This document shows positions 1 through 8,801 of a stretch of 9,850 nucleotides of DNA, piece by piece; the stretch's first letter is position 1, and each line of letters begins with the position of its first letter. The notes under the pieces were generated by a model. That model had not been told where the DNA came from. It made no database searches and saw only the letters and a program-made list of their open reading frames with translations. Source of the DNA: Bacteroidia bacterium (GTDB taxonomy: Bacteria > Bacteroidota > Bacteroidia > Bacteroidales > Marinifilaceae). The DNA is taken from NCBI GenBank assembly GCA_025999735.1, contig BNXR01000074.1:1-9850 (forward strand). The letters run 5' to 3'. Position numbers and translations under genes: made by a program.

Positions 1-1014
<1,014 letters not shown>

Positions 1015-2583
1015 TCAAACTATCGCTGTATTTCCCATCCGTCGGAGGCGTTTATTTTTTTTAACTTGTAACCGGATGCCGGCAAAAATGAAAATGGTAA
1101 ATAGAGGCAGTAGAAAATTTATGTATTGTACGATTAGCTTGCTACGTTTATCAACCGCTTTCAAGGAAGAAAAGGTGCTGAGTTTACCTCTTAGATTAAT
1201 AAGTCCCGAATCGTCGGCAAGCCATTCCAAAGAATTAAGGGCAAAATTGACGTTGTCTTGTTGCAGAATACGTGAATAAAGTCCCAAATTGTTAATCAGA
1301 AAATCAGCGTTTGAAACGGCGATAATGGCACTATTGTTGTCATCATTGGACAGCAAGGCTGCAACGACCGATTGTGGTTTATTAAAATCATCCCGTTGCC
1401 ATTGTCGGGTGAGGTTGAAAAATATGGGTGCTTGCTGGGTACCCGAAATGGAAGAAGTCATCGCTAAGGGAGTGTAAATGTACGTGGTGTTCGTTTTCAC
1501 TTGTTTCATACTACTGATATAGGGCATCAAGAGCATATTCAAATTCCGTGTGATTATATTATCGCTAAAATTGTTGATTTTCACGATGTATGGGAAGCGA
1601 ATTTCGCGGGGAAAACGCATAAAACCGTTGTACTGGTTGACAGTAATGGAACCGCAATTGTTGTCAATGACAAAATCATTTTGAACTTTCAGTCCTTTGT
1701 CGGCTAAGATATCTTCCAAGCCTGTTTCATTGATAAATCCGGTATTACGATTTTCATTTATCTGTCCGACAGCGTGTTGTAGTGCAATAAACAGTCGTCC
1801 ACCCTTGTCTAAATACTTGTTGAGGATTTCTTTTTCACGGTTTGAAAAGTTTGTTTTTGGTGCTACAATACAGAGTACGTCATAGTCATTGAGCTTGGGC
1901 AAATTGGGTACATTGTCGCTTAGGGAACTTGACAAATCAATAAAAGTTTCCAAATTGATAGCAGATAATTCCGCTAACTCGGATAAGGGGTTGATTAACT
2001 GTGGCATCAAGGGAAAACTTGCTTCTTGGTGACCGGTGACAAAAGCTATCTTCGGTCTTACGGTATCAATGGATTGTTTCAGAATACGGGTGGTCTCATA
2101 CTCGAAAGCTATTGTGTTGTCAAGGTGAGGGATAACGTTGGTTTTGGTCCCAACGTGAAAGACAGCACCCATGTAAATGTTCTGGATTTTTTCGTAGTCT
2201 ATATCCTTTATTTCCACAATGACAGGGATGATACCGACGTGTTCCGCTTCGATTTTTTGCAGGGCGTCGGATGGATGTATAATGTTGATATTGAACTGCG
2301 TACGACAGATTGAACGATATTCTTGTAGCAGAGAAATAAATTCTTTTGCGATTTTTCGTGCCTCTGGCGGGAGCTCTTTGGAAAGGTAAAAGTCAATAGT
2401 GACAGGTGTGTCAGGTTGATTTTCTAATTTTTTGATGACTTCCTTGCTCGCATTTGACAACGAGTAACGCTTACTGCTTGTTGTATCAATCCTTATAAAG
2501 AGGAAATAGGAAATGATATTCAACAGAACAATCAGGGCGATAATTAGTAGATATGTTTTCTTCTTTGTGTGCATTATAATCAT
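1015..2583 (-). CDS. gldG: GldG-type auxiliary subunit of a gliding-motility-associated ABC transporter
   Basis: A 522-residue protein with the architecture of GldG and related auxiliary ABC components. It has one N-terminal membrane segment (about residues 9-31, after basic HTKKKT), a large extracytoplasmic domain, and one C-terminal membrane segment (about 488-504) ending in a strongly basic cytoplasmic tail. Family-like features are the RYSLSNASKEVIKKL block just after the first helix, the EYETTRILKQ stretch, the IAFVTGHQE motif, the YDVLCIVAPKTNFSNREKEIL block and the LDKGGRLFIALQ strand-loop. In Flavobacterium, GldG works with the permease GldF and ATPase GldA in an inner-membrane ABC transporter needed for gliding. 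Here no gldF is adjacent, because the upstream neighbour is divergent. The start could be the ATG at 2583 or the one at 2574 (MHTKKK), which leaves a cleaner signal-anchor. The family is clear. A role in gliding in this organism is inferred from the name only. Confidence 0.82.
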   Translation of the reverse strand: MIIMHTKKKTYLLIIALIVLLNIISYFLFIRIDTTSSKRYSLSNASKEVIKKLENQPDTPVTIDFYLSKELPPEARKIAKEFISLLQEYRSICRTQFNINIIHPSDALQKIEAEHVGIIPVIVEIKDIDYEKIQNIYMGAVFHVGTKTNVIPHLDNTIAFEYETTRILKQSIDTVRPKIAFVTGHQEASFPLMPQLINPLSELAELSAINLETFIDLSSSLSDNVPNLPKLNDYDVLCIVAPKTNFSNREKEILNKYLDKGGRLFIALQHAVGQINENRNTGFINETGLEDILADKGLKVQNDFVIDNNCGSITVNQYNGFMRFPREIRFPYIVKINNFSDNIITRNLNMLLMPYISSMKQVKTNTTYIYTPLAMTSSISGTQQAPIFFNLTRQWQRDDFNKPQSVVAALLSNDDNNSAIIAVSNADFLINNLGLYSRILQQDNVNFALNSLEWLADDSGLINLRGKLSTFSSLKAVDKRSKLIVQYINFLLPLFTIFIFAGIRLQVKKNKRLRRMGNTAIV

Positions 2584-2638
2584 CTAACTAAAGTTTTCCC
2601 ATCTTATACATTGTTGAAAATAGGGCAAAATAGGGACG

Positions 2639-2670
2639 CAAAATTAAGATAAATATTGTATAGACACAAA
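2639..2670 (-). promoter_or_regulatory. Bacteroidota-type promoter of gldG
   Basis: On the minus strand TTTG (2667-2670) precedes TAATTTTG (2639-2646) by exactly 20 bases, a full consensus match. Transcription would begin near 2632, about 50 bases before the gldG ATG. The -33 TTTG is inside one arm of the palindrome at 2660-2683, so a factor binding the palindrome, or the hairpin itself, could affect initiation. Confidence 0.65.
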
Positions 2671-2683
2671 CTTTTGTGTCTAT
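2660..2683. repeat. Perfect 11-bp palindrome in the gldG/EamA divergent region
   Basis: ATAGACACAAA (2660-2670), a 2-base spacer, then TTTGTGTCTAT (2673-2683) form an uninterrupted inverted repeat. A further GTCTATAC at 2692-2699 pairs with GTATAGAC at 2658-2665, so the half-site GTCTAT occurs three times in 40 bases. It could be an operator overlapping the gldG -33 element, or part of the interspersed repeat that continues to 2730. The sequence alone does not decide between these. Confidence 0.6.
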
Positions 2684-2704
2684 TACGTTGCGTCTATACG
2701 ACAC

Positions 2705-2730
2705 CGTCATTTTGAGCGTAGCGAAGAATC
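2705..2730. repeat. Fragment of a widespread interspersed repeat (CATTTTGAGCGTAGCGAAGA type)
   Basis: The 26 bases at 2705-2730, with core GAGCGTAGCGAAGAATC, closely resemble a short intergenic repeat of the form TCATTCTGAGCGAAGCGAAG. I recognise this from intergenic DNA of many bacterial genomes, especially Bacteroidota. It lies directly behind the GTCTAT half-sites, so 2655-2730 may be one composite repeat. The identification is from memory of the motif, not from a search. Confidence 0.45.
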
Positions 2731-2760
2731 AGTTGCGCATATTTTGTCCATTACGCCGGA

Positions 2761-2792
2761 TTTGCCATTTGATGGAAAATTGTTTATTTTTG
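2761..2792 (+). promoter_or_regulatory. Bacteroidota-type promoter of the EamA transporter
   Basis: TTTG (2761-2764), a 20-base spacer and TATTTTTG (2785-2792) match the phylum consensus at every defined base. Transcription should start around 2795-2800, leaving a short leader before the ATG at 2811. The site rules out more upstream in-frame starts (GTG at 2676, ATG at 2772), because these would precede the transcript. Confidence 0.65.
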
Positions 2793-2810
2793 CGCTCAAA
2801 TTATGAGTTA

Positions 2811-3776
2811 ATGGATGATAAAAACCTCAAGGGACATATATCCTTATTGATAGCCTACCTCATTTTTGGGCTGAATACGCCTATTGCCAAAGAAGTTCTC
2901 TCGCACGGGGAGGTTTCTGCTGTGGCGCTGACGTTTTTTCGTATGGCAGGCGGAGCTGTACTTTTTTGGATGGCGTCGCTGTTTACAAAGGAAGAAACGG
3001 TAAGTCGTCGTGATTTATTTCTGCTTTTTTGGGCATCCATGTTTGGCATCATCATCAATCAATTCCCGTTCATCATCGGACTATCGCTAACTTCCCCTAT
3101 TGATGCCTCTGTTATCACGACTCTCGGTCCAATCATTACGATGCTTTTAGCGGCTTTGTTCTTGAAAGAGCCTATTACGTGGAAGAAAGCAATAGGTGTC
3201 TTGGTCGGTGCTTCGGGTGCGCTACTGTTGGTTTTCAATAGTACTACCGTTGATAGAGGCGGGTCAAGCGTTACCGGTAATTTGTTGTGTATATTGAGCG
3301 GTATCTCTTTTGCGGTTTACTTGACGGCCTTTAAGAAATTAATTCTTACGTACAGCCCGATGACGCTGATGAAATGGATGTTCCTTTTTGCGACAGTTTG
3401 CAGTCTGCCGTTCTCGTGGGGCGATGTTGCGCAGATTCGATATGCTGAATTGCCACTGAATATGTATCTGGAAATTGGTTTTGTGGTGGTGGTGGCGACC
3501 TTTGTGTCGTACCTGCTAATTCCTGTGGGGCAGAAATTACTACGTCCGACAATTGTCAGTATGTATAATTATTTGCAGCCCTTAGTGTCATCGCTTTTAG
3601 CTGTGGCATTGGGGATGGATATATTCGGATGGCTTAAAAGCAGTGCTGCCATACTTGTTTTCTTGGGCGTTTATATCGTGACAAAAAGTAAATCATTAGC
3701 ACAATTGGAAGCAGAAAAACAACATGCTGATATGCTAAATACCCCGAATAAGTTAAATGTGGATAAGCGTAAATGA
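2811..3776 (+). CDS. EamA/DMT-superfamily transporter (RhaT/YdcZ-like, ten membrane segments)
   Basis: A 321-residue very hydrophobic protein with the duplicated EamA architecture: two repeats of about five membrane helices (roughly residues 8-143 and 155-292) and a short basic cytoplasmic tail. Typical family traits are LIAYLIFGLNTPIAKE in helix 1, the ALTFFRMAGGAVLFW segment, SPIDASVITTLGPIITMLLAALFLKEPITWKKAIGVLVGASGALLL (the helix 3-5 signature, quoted in parts) and, in the second half, VSMYNYLQPLVSSLLAVALG followed by a GVYIVTKSK end. Such proteins move small metabolites, amino acids or drugs across the inner membrane. The substrate cannot be read from the sequence. The ATG at 2811 is chosen because a consensus promoter ends at 2792. 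The frame stays open upstream to a GTG at 2676, but that stretch is repeat DNA. The protease gene follows after 42 bases on the same strand and may be read through. Confidence 0.9.
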   Translation: MDDKNLKGHISLLIAYLIFGLNTPIAKEVLSHGEVSAVALTFFRMAGGAVLFWMASLFTKEETVSRRDLFLLFWASMFGIIINQFPFIIGLSLTSPIDASVITTLGPIITMLLAALFLKEPITWKKAIGVLVGASGALLLVFNSTTVDRGGSSVTGNLLCILSGISFAVYLTAFKKLILTYSPMTLMKWMFLFATVCSLPFSWGDVAQIRYAELPLNMYLEIGFVVVVATFVSYLLIPVGQKLLRPTIVSMYNYLQPLVSSLLAVALGMDIFGWLKSSAAILVFLGVYIVTKSKSLAQLEAEKQHADMLNTPNKLNVDKRK

Positions 3777-3818
3777 TGCGGATGGGGGCGCGTATGAACA
3801 AAATATAAATAAAAAAAT

Positions 3819-6212
3819 ATGGTGGGAACACAAAAATTAACCCTAGCTCTGTTTTTATCGCTAATTGCACTAATAGCGTGCCAAGACGGCGATAAACCGC
3901 ATAGCGGGGATCCCCAAAAGGAAGCTATCACCGTTGATGAACGGAGTGCTTACAAGGGTATGTTGCGGATGAAGCTGAATCCTGCGGCTTTGCGCTCGTT
4001 TAGTTTGTCCACACGAGCGGGTGGTACAGCGGGTGGCGCAGTGGAGACAGGATTGTCACGAATTGATGAACTTTCACATCGTTTGGGCGCAACACGCATG
4101 GAAAGAACATTTCCCTATAGCGGCGAAAACGAATGGAAAGCGGAAAGTCTGGGCATGCACTTGTGGTATGACGTTTATTTTGATGAAAATGTACCTGTCA
4201 CACGCGCCGTTAATGATTTTAACCTTATCGACGACATCGAAACGGTTGAAGCTGTTTATAGAATACGCTCGGTGGACAAAAAGACGACCAAAGGGAACTT
4301 TGCCTCAGTCACAGCTTGGTCTGTGCCAAGACCGATGTCAGTACCTTTTCCCTTTGACGACCCTAATGTGGGGTTGCAGTGGCATTACCAAAATGATGGT
4401 TCTCTTGCCCGCAGTATCGCCGGTTGCGACATAAATTTATTTGCAGCTTGGGGAGTGACGACAGGGCATCCGGACGTTATTGTGGCGGTCGTGGACGGAG
4501 GCATTGACTACACACATGAAGATTTACAGGATAATATATGGTTGGACGGAAACGGTAAAAGCGGTTATAATTTTGTGGATAATAACACAAACATTATTCC
4601 ACACGACCACGGGACACACGTGGCAGGAACGATTGCTGCAGTCAATAATAACGGCAAGGGCGTTGCTGGCGTTGCCGGTGGCAGTGGTAATAATGACGGT
4701 GTACGCTTGATGAGTTGCCAGATATTCAAACCCCATCCCACAAAACCTGGGGAAACGATATCAACAACAAGTCCGCATCTTGCCATCCGCTATGGGGCAG
4801 ATCACGGTGCGGTGATATGCCAAAACAGTTGGGGCTATGACATAAAGGCAGACGGGAGTTCGCCAGCCCTTTCCGATGTGGATAAAGCGGCAATTGACTA
4901 TTTCATACAATTCGCCGGTACAGATGGGCATGGAAATCAGACCGGTCCCATGAAGAGAGGACTCGTCATTTTTGCTGCTGGCAATGAAGGAAAAGAATAT
5001 GTCTCTTATCCAGCTGCTTATGAGCCGGTTGTTGCAGTTACAAGCATGGGCACAGATTTTATAATGGCCGATTATTCAAATTATGGAACTTGGGTGGACG
5101 TGACAGCACCCGGTGGGAACGCGACTTACGGAACTTCCAACTGTATATATAGTACTCTTCCCAATAATGAATACGGCTATATGGAGGGTACCTCTATGGC
5201 TTGTCCGCACGTGTCGGGAGTAGCGGCTTTGCTCATTTCAAAATTTGGCGTAGGCAACCCGGGCTTTACTGCTAATGACTTGCGGAAGATGTTGTTAGCC
5301 TCTACACGCAATATTTATACGTACAACGACACTTATCGCGGAAAGATGGGAGTAGGGTATATAGATGCATTTATGGCGTTTAATCCTCCGATAAACAATG
5401 CAGCACCGACTTTTAGCATGGAAGCGGCAGGCACGATTGTGCTCAGAGAATACCAACAGGAATCGATTACCTTCACCGTTCACGACCCTGAGGGACATTG
5501 GTGGAAGGTTACGGACAATTCGTCCGATGCGTCTGTTTATACAAGTGTCCTTACGGATACAAGTTTTGCTCTCGCTATTGATGCGTCCCTGAAGGGTATC
5601 GGAGATTTTACAATTGACATCACGGTGACCGACCAATACGATGCCCCAACGACGTTGACAATACCTTATACTATTTTGCCAAACGCGCCTCCCCAAATAG
5701 TGAAAGCATTTGAGAATATGTATATCGGTAAAACGGGAGAGAGCAAAATAGTGTATCTTACAGACTATTTTTTCGATGAAGACGAGGAGCCTCTCAACTA
5801 TACGGTGACAAGTTCTATTGCCGGTTTGGCTTCGACTACGGTGAATGAAGGCTCCTTGACGGTACAGACATTAAAAAGTGGTTTGTTAACGCTAACGGTG
5901 GTGGCGACTGACTTCAAGGGAGAGTCGGTTTCACAGAGTTTTTTGTTGATGTCCCGTGATGACACGCAAGCCATTGACCTTTATCCCAATCCGGCTGTGA
6001 AGGTCTTGAATATCAGGATGGGAGAAAATGTAAACGGTCAAATACAAGTTTGTTTATACAGTGCGGGTGGTGCCAAAGTGCTGGAACAAAATTTGACGAT
6101 TTCGCCTTTTAGTCCAGCAACTCTTGATTTGTCAAAATTACAAGGAGGGGCATACAATGTGGTTGTCAAAGAAGGGAATAGGGAAATTAAACGTAATATT
6201 GTTAAATTATAA
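3819..6212 (+). CDS. Subtilisin-like serine protease (S8 family), lipoprotein signal plus T9SS type A sorting domain
   Basis: A 797-residue secreted protease. Residues 1-20 form a short hydrophobic signal ending in the lipobox LIAC, so Cys21 should be lipidated. The following QDGD is acidic, as in surface-exported Bacteroidota lipoproteins. Residues about 45-155 look like an inhibitory prodomain. The catalytic domain (about 200-520) has the full S8 triad: Asp226 in VAVVDGGID, His264 in DHGTHVAGTIAA, Ser459 in GTSMACPHVSG, and oxyanion Asn389 in FAAGNEG. Two cadherin/Ig-like beta domains follow (about 527-620 and 624-710). Residues 718-797 are a type A T9SS C-terminal domain (DLYPNPAVKVLNI near its start, LQGGAYNVVV near its end, terminal KL). 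The activity should be endoproteolysis at the cell surface. The start ATG lies in an A-rich leader with no Shine-Dalgarno. No separate promoter is evident, so co-transcription with the EamA gene is possible. Having both lipobox and T9SS domain is odd. Confidence 0.93.
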   Translation: MVGTQKLTLALFLSLIALIACQDGDKPHSGDPQKEAITVDERSAYKGMLRMKLNPAALRSFSLSTRAGGTAGGAVETGLSRIDELSHRLGATRMERTFPYSGENEWKAESLGMHLWYDVYFDENVPVTRAVNDFNLIDDIETVEAVYRIRSVDKKTTKGNFASVTAWSVPRPMSVPFPFDDPNVGLQWHYQNDGSLARSIAGCDINLFAAWGVTTGHPDVIVAVVDGGIDYTHEDLQDNIWLDGNGKSGYNFVDNNTNIIPHDHGTHVAGTIAAVNNNGKGVAGVAGGSGNNDGVRLMSCQIFKPHPTKPGETISTTSPHLAIRYGADHGAVICQNSWGYDIKADGSSPALSDVDKAAIDYFIQFAGTDGHGNQTGPMKRGLVIFAAGNEGKEYVSYPAAYEPVVAVTSMGTDFIMADYSNYGTWVDVTAPGGNATYGTSNCIYSTLPNNEYGYMEGTSMACPHVSGVAALLISKFGVGNPGFTANDLRKMLLASTRNIYTYNDTYRGKMGVGYIDAFMAFNPPINNAAPTFSMEAAGTIVLREYQQESITFTVHDPEGHWWKVTDNSSDASVYTSVLTDTSFALAIDASLKGIGDFTIDITVTDQYDAPTTLTIPYTILPNAPPQIVKAFENMYIGKTGESKIVYLTDYFFDEDEEPLNYTVTSSIAGLASTTVNEGSLTVQTLKSGLLTLTVVATDFKGESVSQSFLLMSRDDTQAIDLYPNPAVKVLNIRMGENVNGQIQVCLYSAGGAKVLEQNLTISPFSPATLDLSKLQGGAYNVVVKEGNREIKRNIVKL

Positions 6213-6259
6213 TTCCTTCCGCCCAGCAGGCGACACAACGACAGTGAAAAATATAAATT

Positions 6260-6733
6260 ATGGAGATAATATCATTTACCATTTGCATCGTGTTATTATT
6301 GGTGTCCTTTGTTGGATGCTTTTTGCCGCTCATACCGGGACCAACCTTAGCGTTTGTTGTCCTTTTAGGAAGGCATTTTTTGTGTACCCCTTCAACCGCT
6401 TACAGCACGGAATTTCTTTTGATAATGGGCATAGTGATGGCGGTGGTCTTTACGTTGGATTATATCATTCCCAGTTGGCTTATCCGCAAAACCGGTGGCT
6501 CAAAATACGGATCTAACGGTGCACTAATAGGTATGATTGTGGGTATCTTCTTTACGCCTATTGGGATGCTGTTAGGGATGTTTTTAGGTGCTTTGATTGG
6601 CGAACTGCTACACAACGATAATTTGGGGCGTTCAATCGGTGTCGCCTGCATTTCATTCTTAGGATTTCTACTCAGTACCGGCATCAAGTTCATTTATTGC
6701 ATCGTGGTGACGTGGTATTTTTTCTTTCCCTAA
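6260..6733 (+). CDS. DUF456 family integral membrane protein
   Basis: A 157-residue protein with about four hydrophobic segments and the recognisable DUF456 pattern. An N-terminal helix carries GCFLPLIPGPTLAFVVLL, the central segment ends in LDYIIPSWLIRKTGGSKYG, and a glycine-rich pair follows (ALIGMIVGIFFTPIGMLLGM, then FLGALIGELLHN) before a last helix ending at the stop. Length and end match family members, so the gene looks complete. The function of DUF456 proteins is unknown to me. They are small inner-membrane proteins common in Bacteroidota. It begins 47 bases after the protease stop without a visible promoter, suggesting read-through transcription. A 4-bp stem CGCC/GGCG (6220-6232) in the gap lacks a T run. 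The stop codon abuts the SusC remnant, which continues in the same reading frame. Confidence 0.85.
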   Translation: MEIISFTICIVLLLVSFVGCFLPLIPGPTLAFVVLLGRHFLCTPSTAYSTEFLLIMGIVMAVVFTLDYIIPSWLIRKTGGSKYGSNGALIGMIVGIFFTPIGMLLGMFLGALIGELLHNDNLGRSIGVACISFLGFLLSTGIKFIYCIVVTWYFFFP

Positions 6734-8185
6734 TATAGGGGGCGACCGCAAGGAAAGGAAGGAAGCGTACGTATCAATGTACGGGTAGAAAATTCTTTTT
6801 CCAGTCCCACCAAAAAGATAGCCATCGCCGACCCCGTCACGTTCATGAAGATGCAAAATGAAGCGATATTGACGCGCAATCCGAATGGTGTGCCCGTTTA
6901 TCTGGCGGAACAAATCCGAATAACGGAACAGGGACTTTATCCTGACCTTTATCCTGCCACCGATTGGTACAAGACCATGTTTAACGACGTCACCAGCAAC
7001 CAACGCGCCAATTTGAGCGTCAGCGGAGGTGGGAAGTTTGCTCGCTATTACGTAGCCGCCAATATCACACAAGATAACGGTCCGCTGAAAATCGATAACC
7101 GAAACAATTTCAATACCAATATCAGTTTGACCAAATATGCTATTCGTACCAATGTGAACGTTAATCTGACCAATTCCACCGAGTTGATATTCAGACTTAG
7201 TTCCGCTTTTGACGAGTACACAGGTCCCATTGACGGGGGCGCAGATATGTATCGCAAAGTGATGCAGGCAAATCCTGTTTATTTCAAACCCTACTACGAG
7301 CCGGATGAAGAGTATGCTTATGCGAACCATGTTTTGTTTGGCAATTATGGCACCGCCAATTATTTGAATCCGTATGCCGAATCGTTACGTGGTTACAGGG
7401 ATTACAGTACCAACATGACCCTCACGCAGTTTGAATTGAAACAGGATTTAGCCATGTTGACAAAGGGCTTGAATTTCAGGGCAATGGTAAATATGAACCG
7501 CTTTTCCGAATTTTCGGTATCCCGTTCATACACTCCCTTTTACTACAATATCAGTGAATATGATATGACGGGTAGCACGAATCCACCGTACACCCTGTGG
7601 AGGCTGAATCCGGGTGTCAACGGTGACTATATTGATTATCAACCTGGAAATCGAAACATCAATACGACCTTTTATTTGGAATCAACACTGGAATACAACA
7701 ACGTCGTGGCTGAAACGCACCATTTCAATGGGCTGTTGGTTTATACCATGCGTCAGCAGAAAGTAGGACTTGCCGAAAACCTTCAATTATCTTTGCCCAA
7801 CCGCAATCTAGGAGTTTCGGGACGATTTGCCTACGACTATGACACGCGCTATTTTGTCGAATTTGACTTTGGCTACAATGGTTCCGAGCGGTTTGCCAAG
7901 AAAAATCGCTGGGGTTTCTTCCCTTCCATCGGCGGCGCATGGATGATTTCCAACGAACAGTTCTTCAGTTCGCTGAAAGACGTTGTCTCCCAGTTGAAAT
8001 TGAAGGGCACGTATGGCTTGGTAGGAAATGACGCTATTGGTAGCAATAACGACCGTTTCTATTATCTTTCGCAAGTGACTATGGATGCACAAAGACCGAC
8101 CGGCTGGGGATTGACGGGCGGCGGACAAAATCTCGGTATAGATATTTCGCGCTATGCCAACGACGAGATTGGGTGGGAAAAATAA
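6734..8185 (+). pseudogene. SusC/RagA-type TonB-dependent receptor, 5'-truncated fragment
   Basis: This open frame encodes the middle of a SusC/RagA outer-membrane receptor. It enters at RGRPQGKEGSVRINV (from about 6737), equivalent to the end of the plug domain. It continues through DPVTFMKMQNEAILTRNPNG, a TDWYKTMFND block, RANLSVSGGGKFARYYVAANITQDNG and a series of barrel strands to FDFGYNGSERFAKKNRWGFFPSIGGAWMISNE, KLKGTYGLVGND and finally NDEIGWEK before TAA at 8183. The signal peptide, the CarboxypepD_reg-like domain and most of the plug (some 200 residues) are missing, and the fragment begins immediately behind the DUF456 stop. The first ATG (6845) lies inside the family homology, so it is not a genuine start. 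SusC proteins import glycans or peptides with a SusD partner, and none is present here. After GWEK the reading frame breaks (see 8173-8748). A non-functional remnant is the best reading. Confidence 0.85.
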
Positions 8186-8748
8186 CGGAGTTGGACAAGG
8201 TGGCCATCGGCTATCCCACCGTCCCTGAAATCAATTACGGTTTTGGCTTGTCGGCAGGATTCAAAGATTTTGACGCCTCTTTCTTTTTTCAAGGCTCGGC
8301 ACGACAGTCCTTTTGGTTGAATAACTCTGGAAACGGGCGCATACAGCCGTTTCTCGACGGTTCTTATGAAGGTAGCGGCGATGACGGTAAAATAGGGCAA
8401 AATGCAGTGTTACAGGCGATAGCCAGCAGTTACTGGTCGGAAAGTAATCGCAATGTGTATGCGTTCTGGCCTCGTTTAGCCAATTATGTGGTGGACAACA
8501 ATACGGTACGCAACACATGGTTCATGCAGGATGCTACTTTTATCCGCTTAAAATCGGTGGAATTGGGCTATACCCTTCCCCGTAAAATTACAGAAAAAGC
8601 GAAAATGAACAATGTACGCTTCTATGTTAGTGGAAGTAACCTGTTGTGTTGGAGTGCTTTCAAGTTGTGGGACCCCGAAATGGCTGGCAACGGTCTGGGA
8701 TACCCACTGCAAAGAGTTGTGAATGTAGGGTTGAATATTGGGTTTTAA
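8173..8748 (+). pseudogene. SusC/RagA-type TonB-dependent receptor, C-terminal fragment in another frame
   Basis: The last roughly 190 residues of the same receptor, shifted by -1 relative to the preceding fragment. It starts in the GKITELDKVAIGYPTVPEIN region, normally preceded by a DxNGD-type loop. It continues with GFGLSAGFKDFDASFFFQGS, SYWSESNRNVYAFWPRL, NTWFMQDATFIRLKSVELGY, a VRFYVSGSNLL strand and the conserved end GLGYPLQRVVNVGLNIGF with the terminal aromatic typical of outer-membrane barrels. In intact family members roughly 150-200 residues separate the GWEK motif from DGKIT. Here they are adjacent within bases 8171-8184, so a block of about 0.5 kb has been lost. The GTG at 8173 is only a formal start. 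Without a start, signal and half a barrel it cannot be functional. No susD gene follows. Confidence 0.85.
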
Positions 8749-8752
8749 TGTA

Positions 8753-8800
8753 GGAATTGAGAAATTTAGGAATGTAGAAATTAAGAAATTGAGAAATGTT
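8753..8800 (+). repeat. Three imperfect 16-bp AT-rich tandem repeats
   Basis: 8753-8768, 8769-8784 and 8785-8800 are three consecutive 16-mers of the form GGAATTGAGAAATTTA, with 11-12 identical positions between neighbours. The 11-mer AATTGAGAAAT occurs in copies 1 and 3. It sits directly behind the receptor stop codon and directly before the inverted-repeat element. AT-rich tandem arrays of this look are common between Bacteroidota genes. No function can be assigned. Confidence 0.65.
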
Positions 8801-8801
8801 T

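Noticed and set aside
2676..2810. Longer EamA protein starting at GTG 2676 or ATG 2772
   Set aside because: The added 12-45 residues are translated repeat and promoter DNA, and a full-consensus promoter (2761-2792) lies inside the stretch. The family normally starts at the MDDKN region.
6220..6232. Terminator between the protease and DUF456 genes
   Set aside because: The stem has only four pairs and there is no T run.
6668..7330. Minus-strand open frame of about 220 codons opposite the receptor fragment
   Set aside because: It overlaps clear SusC homology on the plus strand, is rich in isoleucine/valine/glycine without a recognisable domain, and is a typical antisense shadow.
8170..8190. 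Programmed -1 frameshift at the GGGAAAAATAA run linking the two receptor frames
   Set aside because: A -1 slip on the A run would join the frames, but the product would still lack well over 100 residues of the barrel and the whole N-terminus. There is also no proper slippery heptamer or downstream structure. A deletion explains it better.
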